Source of the DNA: Oscillospiraceae bacterium
GTDB lineage: Bacteria; Bacillota; Clostridia; Oscillospirales; Acutalibacteraceae
Reading direction: 5' to 3'
Assembly: GCA_022650485.1 (NCBI GenBank)
Contig: JALCPP010000004.1
Coordinates: forward strand, 62,001-126,000
Length of the DNA: 64,000 nucleotides
Made by a program: the position numbers and the translations under genes. This document shows positions 25,859 to 35,675 of the stretch, one piece after another. A model generated the notes under the pieces. It did no database searches. It saw only the letters and a program-made list of their open reading frames with translations, and had not been told where the DNA came from. The first letter of the stretch is position 1, and each line of letters opens with the position of its first letter.

Positions 25859-26875
25859 TCAGTGCTTTTTGTTCTCTTTGTAATAAGAGGACGGCATGTT
25901 GACTTCCAGCTGTTTGCCGGTGCCGTTTACCACGCAGTCCAGCGGATTTTCCGCCACATGAACCGGCATGCCGGTTTCCTGTTCTACCAGCTGGTCCAGC
26001 CCGCGCAGCAGTGCGCCGCCGCCGGTCAGCATAATGCCGTGGTCGATGATGTCCGCCGAAAGTTCCGGGGGGGTTTTTTCCAGCGTGCTCTTAATGGCGT
26101 CGACGATCAAAGCCAGCGGGTCGCTTAGGGCATCGCGTACTTCAACAGCGCTGATGGTTACGTTTTTCGGCAGGCCGTCCACCAGATTGCGGCCTTTGAT
26201 GTCAACGGTTGCATCGGCATCTTCTTCAGAAGCAAACGCCGAACCGATTTTAATCTTGATTTCTTCAGAGGTGCGCTCACCGATGAGAAGATTATATTTT
26301 TTCTTTACGTAGGAGATAATGGATTCGTCGAACTTGTCCCCCGCGCAGCGAACCGAAACCGAGGTGACAATATCCCCAAGAGAGATCACGGCGACTTCCG
26401 CCGTGCCGCCGCCGATATCCACGACCATGTTGCCGGTCGGTTCAGAAACGGGAAGCCCCGCGCCGATTGCGGCGGCCATCGGTTCTTCAATTAATTCGAC
26501 ATTGCTTGCACCTGCCTGGCGCGCGGCATCTTCCACGGCGCGGCGCTCTACCTCCGTTACGCCGGAGGGGATGCAGATGATGATATGCGGCTTGGAAAAA
26601 GCGTTTGCTTTGACCGCTTTGCGGATAAAGTGCTTGAGCATGGTTGCGGTAATGTCAAAGTCGGCAATTACGCCGTCTTTCATCGGGCGCACGGCTACAA
26701 TGGACCCCGGTGTGCGGCCGATCATTTTTTTGGCCTGTTCACCAACTGCCAGAACGGTGTCGGAGCGAACGTCTACCGCGACGACGGACGGTTCGCGCAT
26801 GACGATGCCTTTCCCCTTCATAAAGACCAGGGTGTTGGCGGTGCCCAGGTCAATTCCTATATCTTTTGAAAACAT
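25859..26875 (-). CDS. mreB: Rod shape-determining protein MreB/Mbl
   Basis: Bacterial actin of 338 aa that forms membrane-associated filaments guiding cell-wall synthesis. Actin-fold ATP-binding motifs are present: [10 protein letters not shown] at the N-terminus, [13 protein letters not shown] in the middle, and [12 protein letters not shown] near the C-terminus. The family length is normal. It has its own promoter (26938-26966) but follows the maf gene on the same strand. No mreC or mreD is next to it, so Mbl is an equally good name. Confidence 0.94.
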   Translation of the reverse strand: MFSKDIGIDLGTANTLVFMKGKGIVMREPSVVAVDVRSDTVLAVGEQAKKMIGRTPGSIVAVRPMKDGVIADFDITATMLKHFIRKAVKANAFSKPHIIICIPSGVTEVERRAVEDAARQAGASNVELIEEPMAAAIGAGLPVSEPTGNMVVDIGGGTAEVAVISLGDIVTSVSVRCAGDKFDESIISYVKKKYNLLIGERTSEEIKIKIGSAFASEEDADATVDIKGRNLVDGLPKNVTISAVEVRDALSDPLALIVDAIKSTLEKTPPELSADIIDHGIMLTGGGALLRGLDQLVEQETGMPVHVAENPLDCVVNGTGKQLEVNMPSSYYKENKKH

Positions 26876-26937
26876 TAGTTTTTCCCCTTTCAGCGCATCC
26901 GGGCCGCAGCCGGTTCCGGATGATCCGATCTTTTCTT

Positions 26938-26966
26938 ATTATAACCCGAATACCGAAGATTCTCAA
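26938..26966 (-). promoter_or_regulatory. SigA promoter of mreB
   Basis: On the minus strand TTGAGA (26966-26961), a 17-base spacer, and TATAAT (26943-26938), between maf and mreB. Confidence 0.8.
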
Positions 26967-26997
26967 TCATTAATTCGGAATTTGCGCAGCGGCAAGG

Positions 26998-27561
26998 TCA
27001 TTCGTCCTTTTGCTTCAGGCCGGTAAGAATCCTGTGAATCTTAGCAATGGGCAGACCGACGATATTGCAGTAATCGCCGTTAATGCGTTTGACAAACAGT
27101 GCGCCCCGGCCTTGAATGCCATAGGCTCCGGCCTTGTCGAACGGTTCCTCCGTTTTGATATAAGTATCAATTTCCGCCGGAGAAAGCGCGTAAAACTCCA
27201 CAGAGGTGCATTCGTGGCCGCAGAGAAACTTTTTGCCGCTGATAATGGTATAGCCTGTGTAAACCTGATGTACATTGGCGGAAAGAATTTTGAGCATGGC
27301 CTTTGCCGCCTCCGCGTCTTTCGGCTTTCCCAGAATTCTTCCTTTGAACACGACCAGGGTGTCGGCGGCAAGGATGGTGTCTTCCGGGTGCTGTTTTGCA
27401 ACGGCCTGTGCCTTGCGCGCGGAAAGCTGCTCCACAATCTGCATGGGTGGGGTTCCGCGCAAAAATGTTTCGTTGACGTTTGCGGGCACAACGGTAAATT
27501 CATAACCGGCTTTTTTCAACAGTTCGCTGCGGCGCGGCGATGAAGATGCGAGCAGTAACAT
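26998..27561 (-). CDS. maf: Maf-family nucleotide pyrophosphatase
   Basis: Cytoplasmic pyrophosphatase of 187 aa that hydrolyses non-canonical or excess nucleoside triphosphates, probably dTTP/UTP. The N-terminal signature LLASSSPRRSELL is clear, with ADTLV and the GKPKD segment in the active site and YGIQG further on. ATG 27561 follows TAGGAG. It stands between DUF4321 and mreB in a minus-strand run that also carries dut, giving two nucleotide-housekeeping enzymes together. Confidence 0.93.
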   Translation of the reverse strand: MLLLASSSPRRSELLKKAGYEFTVVPANVNETFLRGTPPMQIVEQLSARKAQAVAKQHPEDTILAADTLVVFKGRILGKPKDAEAAKAMLKILSANVHQVYTGYTIISGKKFLCGHECTSVEFYALSPAEIDTYIKTEEPFDKAGAYGIQGRGALFVKRINGDYCNIVGLPIAKIHRILTGLKQKDE

Positions 27562-27605
27562 GGCAAAGAAAACTCCTATCTATAACGATTTGATGAATTT
27601 CACTT

Positions 27606-27863
27606 TTAGTGTATTCTGTTATACCCGAAAATGGCAACAAGCAGAAAAACAGCCTGTGCTACATGCAAGTCCACGGTCATTCCAAACGTAAAACGAAGAA
27701 TGGATAAATCGACGGTTACGGGGGAAATTCCGAAGTTTGCGCCGGCGCTCAGAAAGGAAAGAAATGGAACGCCCGCGGCGGCATCGGAAACAGCTTTGCC
27801 GAGGACAACGGCAAGGACAAGCAGAATGATTAACAGAAGTATTTTTAGAATACCCTTTTTCAT
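27606..27863 (-). CDS. DUF4321-domain membrane protein
   Basis: Small membrane protein of 85 aa with helices at about residues 7-26 and 62-80. The sequence and the position next to maf fit DUF4321, a clostridial family without known function. RBS CGGAGAT lies upstream of ATG 27863. It probably belongs to the zapA-to-mreB run. Confidence 0.75.
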   Translation of the reverse strand: MKKGILKILLLIILLVLAVVLGKAVSDAAAGVPFLSFLSAGANFGISPVTVDLSILRFTFGMTVDLHVAQAVFLLVAIFGYNRIH

Positions 27864-27899
27864 AGTAAAAATATCTCCGACAAAATTTACCTTATTTTT

Positions 27900-28337
27900 T
27901 TATTTTCCGGTTGAACCAAACGCACCGGCGCCGCGGTCGGTTTCGCCCAGATCGTCTGTTTCTTCCAGCTCCGGCTGGTAAACGGGCATGACAACCAGCT
28001 GTGCAAAGCGTTCCCCGGGTGAGAGCTGATAGGCGTCTTCCCCGGTGTTGCCGATTCCGACAATCAGTTCCCCACGGTAGTCGCTGTCTACGACACCGAC
28101 GGCATTGGGAAGCGAAACACCGTGCTTGACGCCAAGGCCGCTGCGGGCAAAGATAAAGCCGACGGTTTCAGAGCTGGGAAGCGCAATTGCCACGCCTGTG
28201 GGGATGCGGTACAGTTTGCGGGGTTCGATGAGAACCGGCTTGTCGATGCAGGCATAAAGATCCAGCCCGGCGGCGCCGGCGGTGCCGCGGGTTGGGAGTA
28301 CCGCGTTTTCTCTGACTTTTTTGATCTTGATTTTCAT
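27900..28337 (-). CDS. dut: dUTP diphosphatase
   Basis: Trimeric dUTPase of 145 aa that converts dUTP to dUMP and keeps uracil out of DNA. The conserved motifs are present: AGLDLYA (1), RSGLG (2), GVVDSDYRGE (3), GERFAQLVV (4) and the Gly-rich C-terminal RGAGAFGSTG (5). Its start overlaps the end of the U32 peptidase gene by 4 bases (ATGA), indicating coupling. Confidence 0.95.
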   Translation of the reverse strand: MKIKIKKVRENAVLPTRGTAGAAGLDLYACIDKPVLIEPRKLYRIPTGVAIALPSSETVGFIFARSGLGVKHGVSLPNAVGVVDSDYRGELIVGIGNTGEDAYQLSPGERFAQLVVMPVYQPELEETDDLGETDRGAGAFGSTGK

Positions 28338-30424
28338 GGTTCCTCCTGCCGGGCGGCGAAACCGCGGTAGTAAAGTCCGCGTGTAAAGGAATTTGGCTCC
28401 GCATTTTTCCCGGTTCCGTTTAAGATCTGTTGAATGATTTGTTCTGTTTCCCCGGGGGTTTCCGTTGAAAAGCGGAGCAGCCCGAAGTCCATATGCACAA
28501 CGTCGTGCATGCGCCCGGAAAGGGACAGCGGAACGGAATTGAGAACTTCACTGCATGCGCCGTAGCACTGCACAGGGAACTTGATGCCGCGGCGGTCCGT
28601 TAACTCCGGCGGTGTTTTGCAGGAAAGACAGCCGCTCGAAGAATTCGCGGCGGGGCAGTTTCGGCAGAGCATCAGCGGAAGTCTGCCGTAAAGGAAAAGC
28701 CCGCGCGGCGTGTCGCCGCCGATGTGAGCCGCCTGCCGCAGAGTCAGCTCAAACGAAAGCTCGGAATCGGCAATGCCCAGCGAATGATAAAATTCCAGAG
28801 CCGGGGTATTGGTAATATTTAAAGAAAATCCGCCGTGTACGGTCAGACCGCAGTCCAGCGCAAGCTGAACGCCGTCAAGTGTGCCTGCCCAGACGTCGGT
28901 GACGCCGGCGGCTTTCGCGTTTTCCAGGCGGCGGCGCACGGTTTCTTCCATGCCGAACATGCCGCGCGGCAGTTCGACCGCCGCCGAAAATCCTTCTTTC
29001 AGCAGTCCGGCAAGCCGATGCGGGTCCGTGTTGTACGGGACATAGCACAATTCGAGCTTTTTAGCAATTTCGGGCAGATTTGTGTGCGAAAAACGTGCCC
29101 TGAACCGCAAGGGACCTGCGCGGTGCGGCGGTTGGTCAGCATCCGCAAAGTCCTTCCATGGAATTTCCGGGCGCTCCGCGCGCTGTTCCAGCAAAATGCC
29201 GAGCGCCTCGCGCCGCATGCGGTTTAATTCGGAAACAGGCGCGGCAAGTCCTTCGTCCAGCTCCACTTCGATGTGCGCCGTAGAAAACGGAGTACCGCCT
29301 GTTTTGGCAAGCTGGGCATTACACCGCTCGCGGTCGAGCGCGCGGTGTAATGCCTGTTCCGGAACTGCGCCGCAAACGGTGGCTTTTCTTCCGCAGGGGT
29401 CGGCGGCAGTCAATTGCATTGGCTTATTATATTTGATTTTGAGCGCAAAATCAACGGGAATATTCATCAATTCTTTGGAATAAAGATTTCGAAGGCTGGA
29501 AAGGACTTCTCCGGTTGCCGCGGCGGCATTTTCCTTTGAGCGCACGCCGAACATCTCGCGCCCGCGTTTGCCGTCCGGGTAGCCGGTGGTAAAACCGGAG
29601 CGCGAAAAAACCGCACCGAGGTTTTTCAGCAGTTCCGGCGGAATTTCTTTTCCATCCGCAGCGTACCGGCATGCGGCGGACGCTGCGGCAACATATTCCG
29701 GCCGCTTGAGCCTTCCCTCAATTTTTGCGCACATGGCCCCCGCTTCGGAAAGGTCCGAAAGGCGGGGAATCATGGAAAGGTCTTTTAAACTCAGGTCGTG
29801 CCCCGTACCGCCCGGTGCCGAAAACGGCAGACGGCACGGCTGGGCGCACATGCCCCGGTTCCCGCTGCGGGAACCGAGCACAGAACTGAAATAGCATTGT
29901 CCGCTGACCGACATGCACAGCGCGCCGTGAACAAAGGTTTCCAGCTCGGCGGGGCAGGCGCGGTGAATGTCTGCAATTTCTTTTAGAGAGAGTTCGCGTG
30001 CCAGCACAACCCGTTTGAATCCGATGTCATAAAGCGCCCGCGCGCCGGACGGCGTGTGAACGCCGGTCTGGGTAGAGGCATGCAGCCGTAAAGCCGGCGC
30101 ATGCCGCAGCAGAAGAGAGGCAAGTCCCATATCCTGCACCAGCAGTGCGTCCACCGGCAAAGAGCAGGCAAACCGAACAAAATCAAGCGCGGCGGCCAGT
30201 TCACCATCCAACAGCAGGGTGTTGACCGCAAGGTATACCTTGACATTCCGCGCGTGGCAGTACCGAACTGCCTGCCGCAGCTCATCATCTGAAAAATTCT
30301 TGGCGCCCGCGCGCGCGGAAAACCGCGCGCCCCCCAGGTAAACGGCATTTGCGCCCGCCCGCACTGCCGCTTTCAGGCTTTCAGAAGAACCGGACGGAGC
30401 TAAAATTTCCATTTTACGGTTCAT
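28334..30424 (-). CDS. U32-family peptidase/hydroxylase-like protein
   Basis: Protein of about 696 aa. The N-terminal U32 domain opens with ILAPSGSSESLKAAVRAGA and contains the family signature region ETFVHGALCMSVSGQCYFS with conserved Cys; a middle DUF3656-like region and a second U32-like repeat follow, with another Cys cluster (CRNCPAANSSSGCLSC). Related proteins include RlhA/TrhP, which hydroxylate RNA, so 'peptidase' may mislead. ATG 30424 overlaps the zapA end; ATG 30412 and TTG 30439 are alternatives. It lies between zapA and dut with overlaps on both sides. Confidence 0.88.
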   Translation of the reverse strand: MNRKMEILAPSGSSESLKAAVRAGANAVYLGGARFSARAGAKNFSDDELRQAVRYCHARNVKVYLAVNTLLLDGELAAALDFVRFACSLPVDALLVQDMGLASLLLRHAPALRLHASTQTGVHTPSGARALYDIGFKRVVLARELSLKEIADIHRACPAELETFVHGALCMSVSGQCYFSSVLGSRSGNRGMCAQPCRLPFSAPGGTGHDLSLKDLSMIPRLSDLSEAGAMCAKIEGRLKRPEYVAAASAACRYAADGKEIPPELLKNLGAVFSRSGFTTGYPDGKRGREMFGVRSKENAAAATGEVLSSLRNLYSKELMNIPVDFALKIKYNKPMQLTAADPCGRKATVCGAVPEQALHRALDRERCNAQLAKTGGTPFSTAHIEVELDEGLAAPVSELNRMRREALGILLEQRAERPEIPWKDFADADQPPHRAGPLRFRARFSHTNLPEIAKKLELCYVPYNTDPHRLAGLLKEGFSAAVELPRGMFGMEETVRRRLENAKAAGVTDVWAGTLDGVQLALDCGLTVHGGFSLNITNTPALEFYHSLGIADSELSFELTLRQAAHIGGDTPRGLFLYGRLPLMLCRNCPAANSSSGCLSCKTPPELTDRRGIKFPVQCYGACSEVLNSVPLSLSGRMHDVVHMDFGLLRFSTETPGETEQIIQQILNGTGKNAEPNSFTRGLYYRGFAARQEEP

Positions 30425-30941
30425 CGGTTTTCTTTTCAAAAAAACTCATGAACCCGTCCGGGTCCGGTCCATCCGCCTGGGGGGTTACATGGGAAAAACT
30501 GCCCGTCTGCGGGTGGGGCACGTTCGCACCCGGGGCAATCGGAGGTGCTTTTTCTGCGCCGGTTCCTTCGGGAACTTCTTCCCCGGCGGAGCTGAGGCGG
30601 GCGCGCAGGGTTTGAATTTCGCGCTTTAAGCGCTCAATTTCCCTGCGGGATTCTTCCGCTTCCAGTCTGGCATGGGAAGAATCCTCCAGGTAATCCTTAA
30701 TCTGCGTGCGAAGATTTTCAGCTGTATCCGTCGCCTTGTGCGCGTCGTCGCAATAGCTCAACGCGGCGGTGATGGCAGCCATGGTGGTGGAAATGCGTTC
30801 GTTCCGGTCCATAATTGCCTCAATGGTTTTTTGGACCTCTTCGCCAACGGAGCGCATGTAGCCCTCGCTGTCTTCTGAACTGATTACGCACTCACAGCCG
30901 CAGATATTCAGTTTAATTCTGTTTTTGCTCAATCCATTCAT
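30414..30941 (-). CDS. zapA: Cell division protein ZapA
   Basis: FtsZ-ring associated protein of 175 aa. The N-terminal ZapA domain (about residues 6-75, NRIKLNICGCECVISSED) is followed by a coiled coil (about 80-120) and a Pro/Gly-rich disordered tail. The tail makes it longer than the usual 90-110 residue ZapA, and is common in clostridia. It heads the minus-strand run zapA-U32-dut-DUF4321-maf. A weak -10 (TATAAT) lies upstream in the AT-rich region. Confidence 0.88.
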   Translation of the reverse strand: MNGLSKNRIKLNICGCECVISSEDSEGYMRSVGEEVQKTIEAIMDRNERISTTMAAITAALSYCDDAHKATDTAENLRTQIKDYLEDSSHARLEAEESRREIERLKREIQTLRARLSSAGEEVPEGTGAEKAPPIAPGANVPHPQTGSFSHVTPQADGPDPDGFMSFFEKKTDEP

Positions 30942-31083
30942 TTCCTTTCGTGAAAGCCGCGTTTTTATATAGCCTATTATAATCTATTTTGATATAATAT
31001 GAAAGGGATTTATCGACTTTTTATTGGCTTTGCGTTTCATGGCAAATCCGAAAAATGGAGGAAACGCCGCGCCGAACGCTCTA

Positions 31084-31113
31084 ATTTGTGCAATTTAGGG
31101 AAATTGCACAAAT
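31084..31113. promoter_or_regulatory. Perfect 13-base inverted repeat, probable operator
   Basis: ATTTGTGCAATTT (31084-31096) is repeated in inverted orientation at 31101-31113 across AGGG. There is no T tract, so it is not a terminator. It lies 120 bases upstream of the glgP -35 and about 140 bases before zapA. Confidence 0.6.
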
Positions 31114-31235
31114 ATAGACTGAAAACATATTCTAATAAACGCACGGAAAACTACAGATAAAAATAGCGTAAAAACCGCATGACACAGGGAAAAACACGCG
31201 GTATTGTGCCGCGGGGCGCAATCGCCTTGCTTCTC

Positions 31236-31264
31236 TTGAAAAAACCTGAAAATTGGTGTATCAT
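31236..31264 (+). promoter_or_regulatory. SigA promoter of glgP
   Basis: TTGAAA at 31236-31241, a 17-base spacer, TATCAT at 31259-31264. Confidence 0.75.
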
Positions 31265-31303
31265 ATACAGAAATAAAATTGTTGAATCAGGAGGACCGTT
31301 CCG

Positions 31304-33733
31304 ATGATTTACAGGCAGCCGATCAAAAAGATTCAGGAGTCCGTCTGCAGCATGCTGGAATTGGTATTCGGGGTCAGCCTGAAAAATGCCACCGACGAGC
31401 AATGCTATAAGGCAGTGGCGCTGTGCGTGCGCGACCAGATTGAAAAAGGGCGCAGCGAATTCATCAAAACCGCCGAAAAAGCGCGGACCAAACACGTTTA
31501 TTACCTTTGTATGGAGTTTCTTTTGGGGCGTTCGCTCAAAAACAGTCTGTTCAACCTGGGGGTGGAAGAGGACTACCGTCAGGCACTTTCCGGTTTAGGG
31601 CTGAAGTTGGATGTATTGTATGAGCAGGAACCGGACGCAGGCCTGGGCAACGGCGGACTGGGGCGTTTGGCGGCCTGTTTTCTGGATGCGCTGGCAACGC
31701 TGAGAATTCCGGCGACGGGGTATTCCCTGCGCTACGAATACGGAATTTTCCGGCAGAAACTGGTGGACGGCTGGCAGACGGAGCTGCCGGATTTCTGGCT
31801 GCCGGGCGGAAAAATCTGGCTGAGAAGCGAGCCGGAAAAAAGTGTGGAAGTTCACTTTAACGGTCGGATTGACGACTACTGGAATAATGGGTTTCATGTG
31901 GTGAACCACAAGGATTACACAAAAGTCACGGCGGTCCCAAGTGATATTTATGTGCCGGGGATTGGCGGAAGCGGCGTGAGCCGCCTGCGCCTGTGGGCGG
32001 CAACCAGCGAAGAATTCGACATGAAGCTGTTTAACGGAGGGGATTATTTAAGAGCCGTGGAACAGGAGGCAATGGCGGAAAGCATCACCAAGGTGCTGTA
32101 CCCGGAGGACAACCACCCGGAGGGAAAAAGCCTGCGGCTTTCCCAGCAGTATTTTCTGGTTTCGGCCGCGGTTCAGGATATCATCCGGCACCACCTGTTC
32201 CGCAACCGCACGCTCGACAATCTGCCGGACCTGATCGCCATTCATTTGAACGATACGCACCCGGTTCTGGCAATTCCGGAAATGATGCGCATTATGATGG
32301 ATGAGTGCGGCTATGGCTGGGATGCGGCGTGGGAGATTGTGCGGGAAATCTTTGCCTATACCAACCATACCGTGATGTCGGAAGCGCTGGAATGCTGGGG
32401 AATCGATCTGTTCCGCATGCGCCTGCCGCGCATTTATCAGATTGTGGAGGAGATTAACCGCCGGTTCTGTGCGGGTATGCACAACAAGGGCGTGGACGGC
32501 TACAAAATCGGGCGTATGGCGCCGTGGAACGAAGGGTTTGTCAAGATGGCAAACCTCGCCGTGATTTCCTGCCACAGTGTCAACGGGGTTTCGAAACTTC
32601 ACTCCGACATTCTAAAGAACCGCGTGTTCCGCGATTTCTATACCGAAACGCCGGAAAAGTTCACCAATGTGACCAACGGTATCGCTCACCGGCGCTGGCT
32701 GTGCCAGGCGAACCCGGGCTTATCTTCTTTGCTTAAGGAACTGATCGGCGACGGATTCATCCGCGATTCTTCTCAGCTGCAAAAGCTGATGAAATACAAA
32801 AACGACCCGGCGGTTCTGGAAAGACTGGCGAAAATCAAACGGGAAAACAAACTGCGCCTTGCCCGGTATGTGCAGCGCGCCAATGGGATTGAGCTTGACC
32901 CGGATTCTATTTTTGACGTTCAGGTCAAACGTCTGCACGAATACAAGCGCCAGCACCTGAACGCACTGCAGATTCTGACTGATTATCTGCGCCTGCGCGA
33001 ACACCCGGAAATGGAGTTTACGCCGCGCACCTATCTGTTCGGGGCGAAAGCCGCGCCCGGCTACTATTTTGCAAAGCAGATCATCCGCTTTATTGTCAAT
33101 CTGGGGAAAACAATTAACGCGGATGAACGTGTGAACCGGAAGATGAAGGTCGTTTATCTGGAGGATTACCGCGTGACGCTGGCGGAGCTGTTAATGCCGG
33201 CGGCGGACGTCAGTGAGCAGATTTCGCTTGCGGGGACGGAAGCCTCTGGCACAAGCAATATGAAGTTTATGATTAACGGCGCCGTGACACTCGGAACGCT
33301 GGACGGCGCGAATGTTGAAATTCACGACGCGGTCGGGGACGATAACATGATTCTTTTCGGGATGAACGCCGAAGAGGTGCAGAACCGGAAGAAGACCGGT
33401 TACGAACCGCGGGCAATCGCGGAACGCAGCCCGGAGCTGAAAGCTGCCGTGGATGCGCTGAACACGGGATTTTGCGGCGTTTCGTTTTCCGATATTGCGA
33501 ATTCTTTGCTGACCACGGACCCATACATGGTGCTGGCGGATTTTGCTTCTTATGAAAAGGCGAGGCGCCGGTCGGAACAGCTGTATCTTGACCGGGAAAA
33601 ATGGCGGAGCATGAGCCTTGTGAATACGGCGCAGGCGGGTGTCTTTTCGGCGGACCGCGCAATTCGACAGTATGCCGAAAACATATGGCATGCGTCGTCG
33701 GTTCCGCTTCCGCGCAAAAAGCTGATTTTATAA
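31304..33733 (+). CDS. glgP: Glycogen/alpha-glucan phosphorylase
   Basis: Pyridoxal-phosphate enzyme of 809 aa that releases glucose-1-phosphate from glycogen or maltodextrin. Recognisable blocks are the glucan site EPDAGLGNGGLGRLAACF and the PLP-lysine segment EASGTSNMKFMINGA. The family length is normal. ATG 31304 follows CAGGAGG. The next gene, 20 bases on, is a GH13 alpha-glucan hydrolase, so together they degrade storage or imported alpha-glucans; the lone MsmX ATPase elsewhere in the window could serve a matching importer. Confidence 0.96.
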   Translation: MIYRQPIKKIQESVCSMLELVFGVSLKNATDEQCYKAVALCVRDQIEKGRSEFIKTAEKARTKHVYYLCMEFLLGRSLKNSLFNLGVEEDYRQALSGLGLKLDVLYEQEPDAGLGNGGLGRLAACFLDALATLRIPATGYSLRYEYGIFRQKLVDGWQTELPDFWLPGGKIWLRSEPEKSVEVHFNGRIDDYWNNGFHVVNHKDYTKVTAVPSDIYVPGIGGSGVSRLRLWAATSEEFDMKLFNGGDYLRAVEQEAMAESITKVLYPEDNHPEGKSLRLSQQYFLVSAAVQDIIRHHLFRNRTLDNLPDLIAIHLNDTHPVLAIPEMMRIMMDECGYGWDAAWEIVREIFAYTNHTVMSEALECWGIDLFRMRLPRIYQIVEEINRRFCAGMHNKGVDGYKIGRMAPWNEGFVKMANLAVISCHSVNGVSKLHSDILKNRVFRDFYTETPEKFTNVTNGIAHRRWLCQANPGLSSLLKELIGDGFIRDSSQLQKLMKYKNDPAVLERLAKIKRENKLRLARYVQRANGIELDPDSIFDVQVKRLHEYKRQHLNALQILTDYLRLREHPEMEFTPRTYLFGAKAAPGYYFAKQIIRFIVNLGKTINADERVNRKMKVVYLEDYRVTLAELLMPAADVSEQISLAGTEASGTSNMKFMINGAVTLGTLDGANVEIHDAVGDDNMILFGMNAEEVQNRKKTGYEPRAIAERSPELKAAVDALNTGFCGVSFSDIANSLLTTDPYMVLADFASYEKARRRSEQLYLDREKWRSMSLVNTAQAGVFSADRAIRQYAENIWHASSVPLPRKKLIL

Positions 33734-33753
33734 AATACGGGGAGGCGGACGAG

Positions 33754-35652
33754 ATGTTTTGTTCCCGAAATCCTGTTTACCGCGACCCGGTGGGGGCGGT
33801 GCCCGCGGGGACCCGCGTACATTTTAAAATCACACTGCCGCGCAGCCTGGGTTGCTGCGGCGCGCACCTGATTGTCCGCAGTGGAGCCGGGGGGCGGGAA
33901 CAGGACCTTGGCATGTTCTGGTGCGGCATGAACGGGGATGCGGCAGAGTGGTGGGAATGCCATTTCACGGCGGCGGAGCCGGGTGTATATTTTTATAATT
34001 TCAAACTGGAAACTCCGCCCGGACCCCGCCGCCTCAAACGCGGTGTGGGAGGAACGGCTGTGTTTGACGCCGGGTCCCGGTGGCAGCTGACCGTTTACGA
34101 AAAGGAATTCAAAACGCCGGAATGGCTTGCGGGCGGGGTACTGTATCAGATTTTTCCCGACCGATTCTTCTGCTCTGGTCAAAAGAAAGCGGGTGTGCCG
34201 AACGACCGCAGACTGCACGAAAAATGGGAAGAAACGCCTGACTGGAAGCCGAATGAGCAGGGAAAAATTACAAATTCCGATTATTTCGGGGGTGATCTGG
34301 CAGGAATCCGGAAGAAACTGCCGTACCTCAAATCTCTCGGTGTGACCTGCCTGTATCTGAACCCGATTTTCGAAGCGCACTCGAACCACCGGTACAACAC
34401 GGCGGACTACACAAAAATTGATCCCCTGCTGGGCGATGAAGAAGAGTTCCGCGCCCTGTGCGGCGCGGCGGAAAAACTCGGAATCCGCGTGCTGCTCGAC
34501 GGCGTGTTCAACCATACGGGCAGTGACAGCGTCTATTTTAACCGGCAGGGGCGCTACCCCGGCCCCGGGGCGTACCAGTCCCGCCAATCGCCGTATTACC
34601 CGTGGTATTCTTTTCAGCAATGGCCGGATCAATACGACTGCTGGTGGGGGTTCCCCACCCTGCCGAATGTCAACGAGGGAAATCCGGAATACCGCCGGTA
34701 TATCTGCGGGGAAAACGGAATTATCCGCCGGTGGCTGCGCGCCGGGGCGGCTGGATGGAGGCTGGATGTGGCGGACGAACTGCCGGATGATTTTCTGGAT
34801 TCCCTGCGTGCCGCCGCCAAAGAGGAAAAGCCCGATGCGCTGATTGCGGGCGAGGTTTGGGAGGATGCTTCCAACAAAGTGGCCTATGGAAAGCGGCGCA
34901 GGTATCTGCTGGGAAAGCAGCTGGACAGCGTGATGAACTATCCGTTCCGCAACGCGGTTCTGGGCTTTTTGACCGGCGGGGACGCGGCGGCCTCGATGGA
35001 AACGATTCTTTCCGTGCTGGAAAACTATCCGCCGCAGGTGGTTTGTGTCCTGATGAACAATATCGGAACACACGATACGGAGCGCGTCCTGACCATACTG
35101 GCCGGGGAGCCGCGCCGGAACAACGGGCGGGAGTGGCAGAGCGGGACGCATTTTACCCCGGAACAGCGCCGGCGGGGGCTCGCTCTGCTGCGGTGCGCGT
35201 CACTGCTTCAATACACCTTGCCGGGCGTTCCGTGTCTTTACTATGGGGACGAGGCCGGGATGGAAGGCTATGCGGACCCGTTCAACCGCGCGCCGTTCCC
35301 CTGGAAACAGCGGGAGGAGCCGCTGACGGACTGGTACCGTGCGCTGGGAAGATTGCGCGCAAAGTGCGCCTGCCTGAAAGGCGGGAAATTCATCCCCGTT
35401 TCGGCTGCCGGGGATGTGCTGTGTTATGTGCGCCGCGGTGGCGGGGACACACTGCTCTGTGCGGTGAACCGTGCCCCGGAAGAGCGCCGGGTGGTGGTTT
35501 CGCCGGAGTGGGGCGCGGCGCAGCCCGTTTTTGGCACGGCGCCGGATTCACGCGGCGTTTTGGTTCTGCCGCCGTTCGGCGGCGCGGCGCTGTATCTTCA
35601 AAAAAGTACCGGGCCAAAGATAAAACCGCATGGAGCAGATACTTTGCGCTGA
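33754..35652 (+). CDS. Glycoside hydrolase family 13 alpha-glucosidase/neopullulanase-like
   Basis: Alpha-glucan hydrolase of 632 aa without signal peptide, so intracellular. An N-terminal beta-sandwich (about residues 1-120) resembles the CBM34-like domain of neopullulanases. The GH13 barrel has region I (LLDGVFNHTG), region II (GWRLDVADE, catalytic Asp), region III (IAGEVWEDAS, catalytic Glu) and region IV (NNIGTHDTER, catalytic Asp). ATG 33754 follows GGGGAGG; the frame continues upstream into glgP but without support. It probably trims maltodextrins for GlgP. Confidence 0.92.
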   Translation: MFCSRNPVYRDPVGAVPAGTRVHFKITLPRSLGCCGAHLIVRSGAGGREQDLGMFWCGMNGDAAEWWECHFTAAEPGVYFYNFKLETPPGPRRLKRGVGGTAVFDAGSRWQLTVYEKEFKTPEWLAGGVLYQIFPDRFFCSGQKKAGVPNDRRLHEKWEETPDWKPNEQGKITNSDYFGGDLAGIRKKLPYLKSLGVTCLYLNPIFEAHSNHRYNTADYTKIDPLLGDEEEFRALCGAAEKLGIRVLLDGVFNHTGSDSVYFNRQGRYPGPGAYQSRQSPYYPWYSFQQWPDQYDCWWGFPTLPNVNEGNPEYRRYICGENGIIRRWLRAGAAGWRLDVADELPDDFLDSLRAAAKEEKPDALIAGEVWEDASNKVAYGKRRRYLLGKQLDSVMNYPFRNAVLGFLTGGDAAASMETILSVLENYPPQVVCVLMNNIGTHDTERVLTILAGEPRRNNGREWQSGTHFTPEQRRRGLALLRCASLLQYTLPGVPCLYYGDEAGMEGYADPFNRAPFPWKQREEPLTDWYRALGRLRAKCACLKGGKFIPVSAAGDVLCYVRRGGGDTLLCAVNRAPEERRVVVSPEWGAAQPVFGTAPDSRGVLVLPPFGGAALYLQKSTGPKIKPHGADTLR

Positions 35653-35675
35653 AAATTTGAAAGGCAGGAAAGAGG

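Larger units (their letters stand above)
30942..31303. other. Divergent regulatory region between zapA and glgP
   Basis: No gene is seen in these 362 bases. The zapA side is AT-rich with TATAAT-like boxes. The glgP side holds a perfect 13-base palindrome (31084-31113) and the glgP promoter (31236-31264). Confidence 0.7.

Noticed and set aside
33550-35151. 533-codon open frame on the minus strand opposite the GH13 gene
   Set aside because: The catalytic motifs of the GH13 enzyme are on the other strand, and this frame has Arg/Pro-rich composition typical of an antisense shadow.
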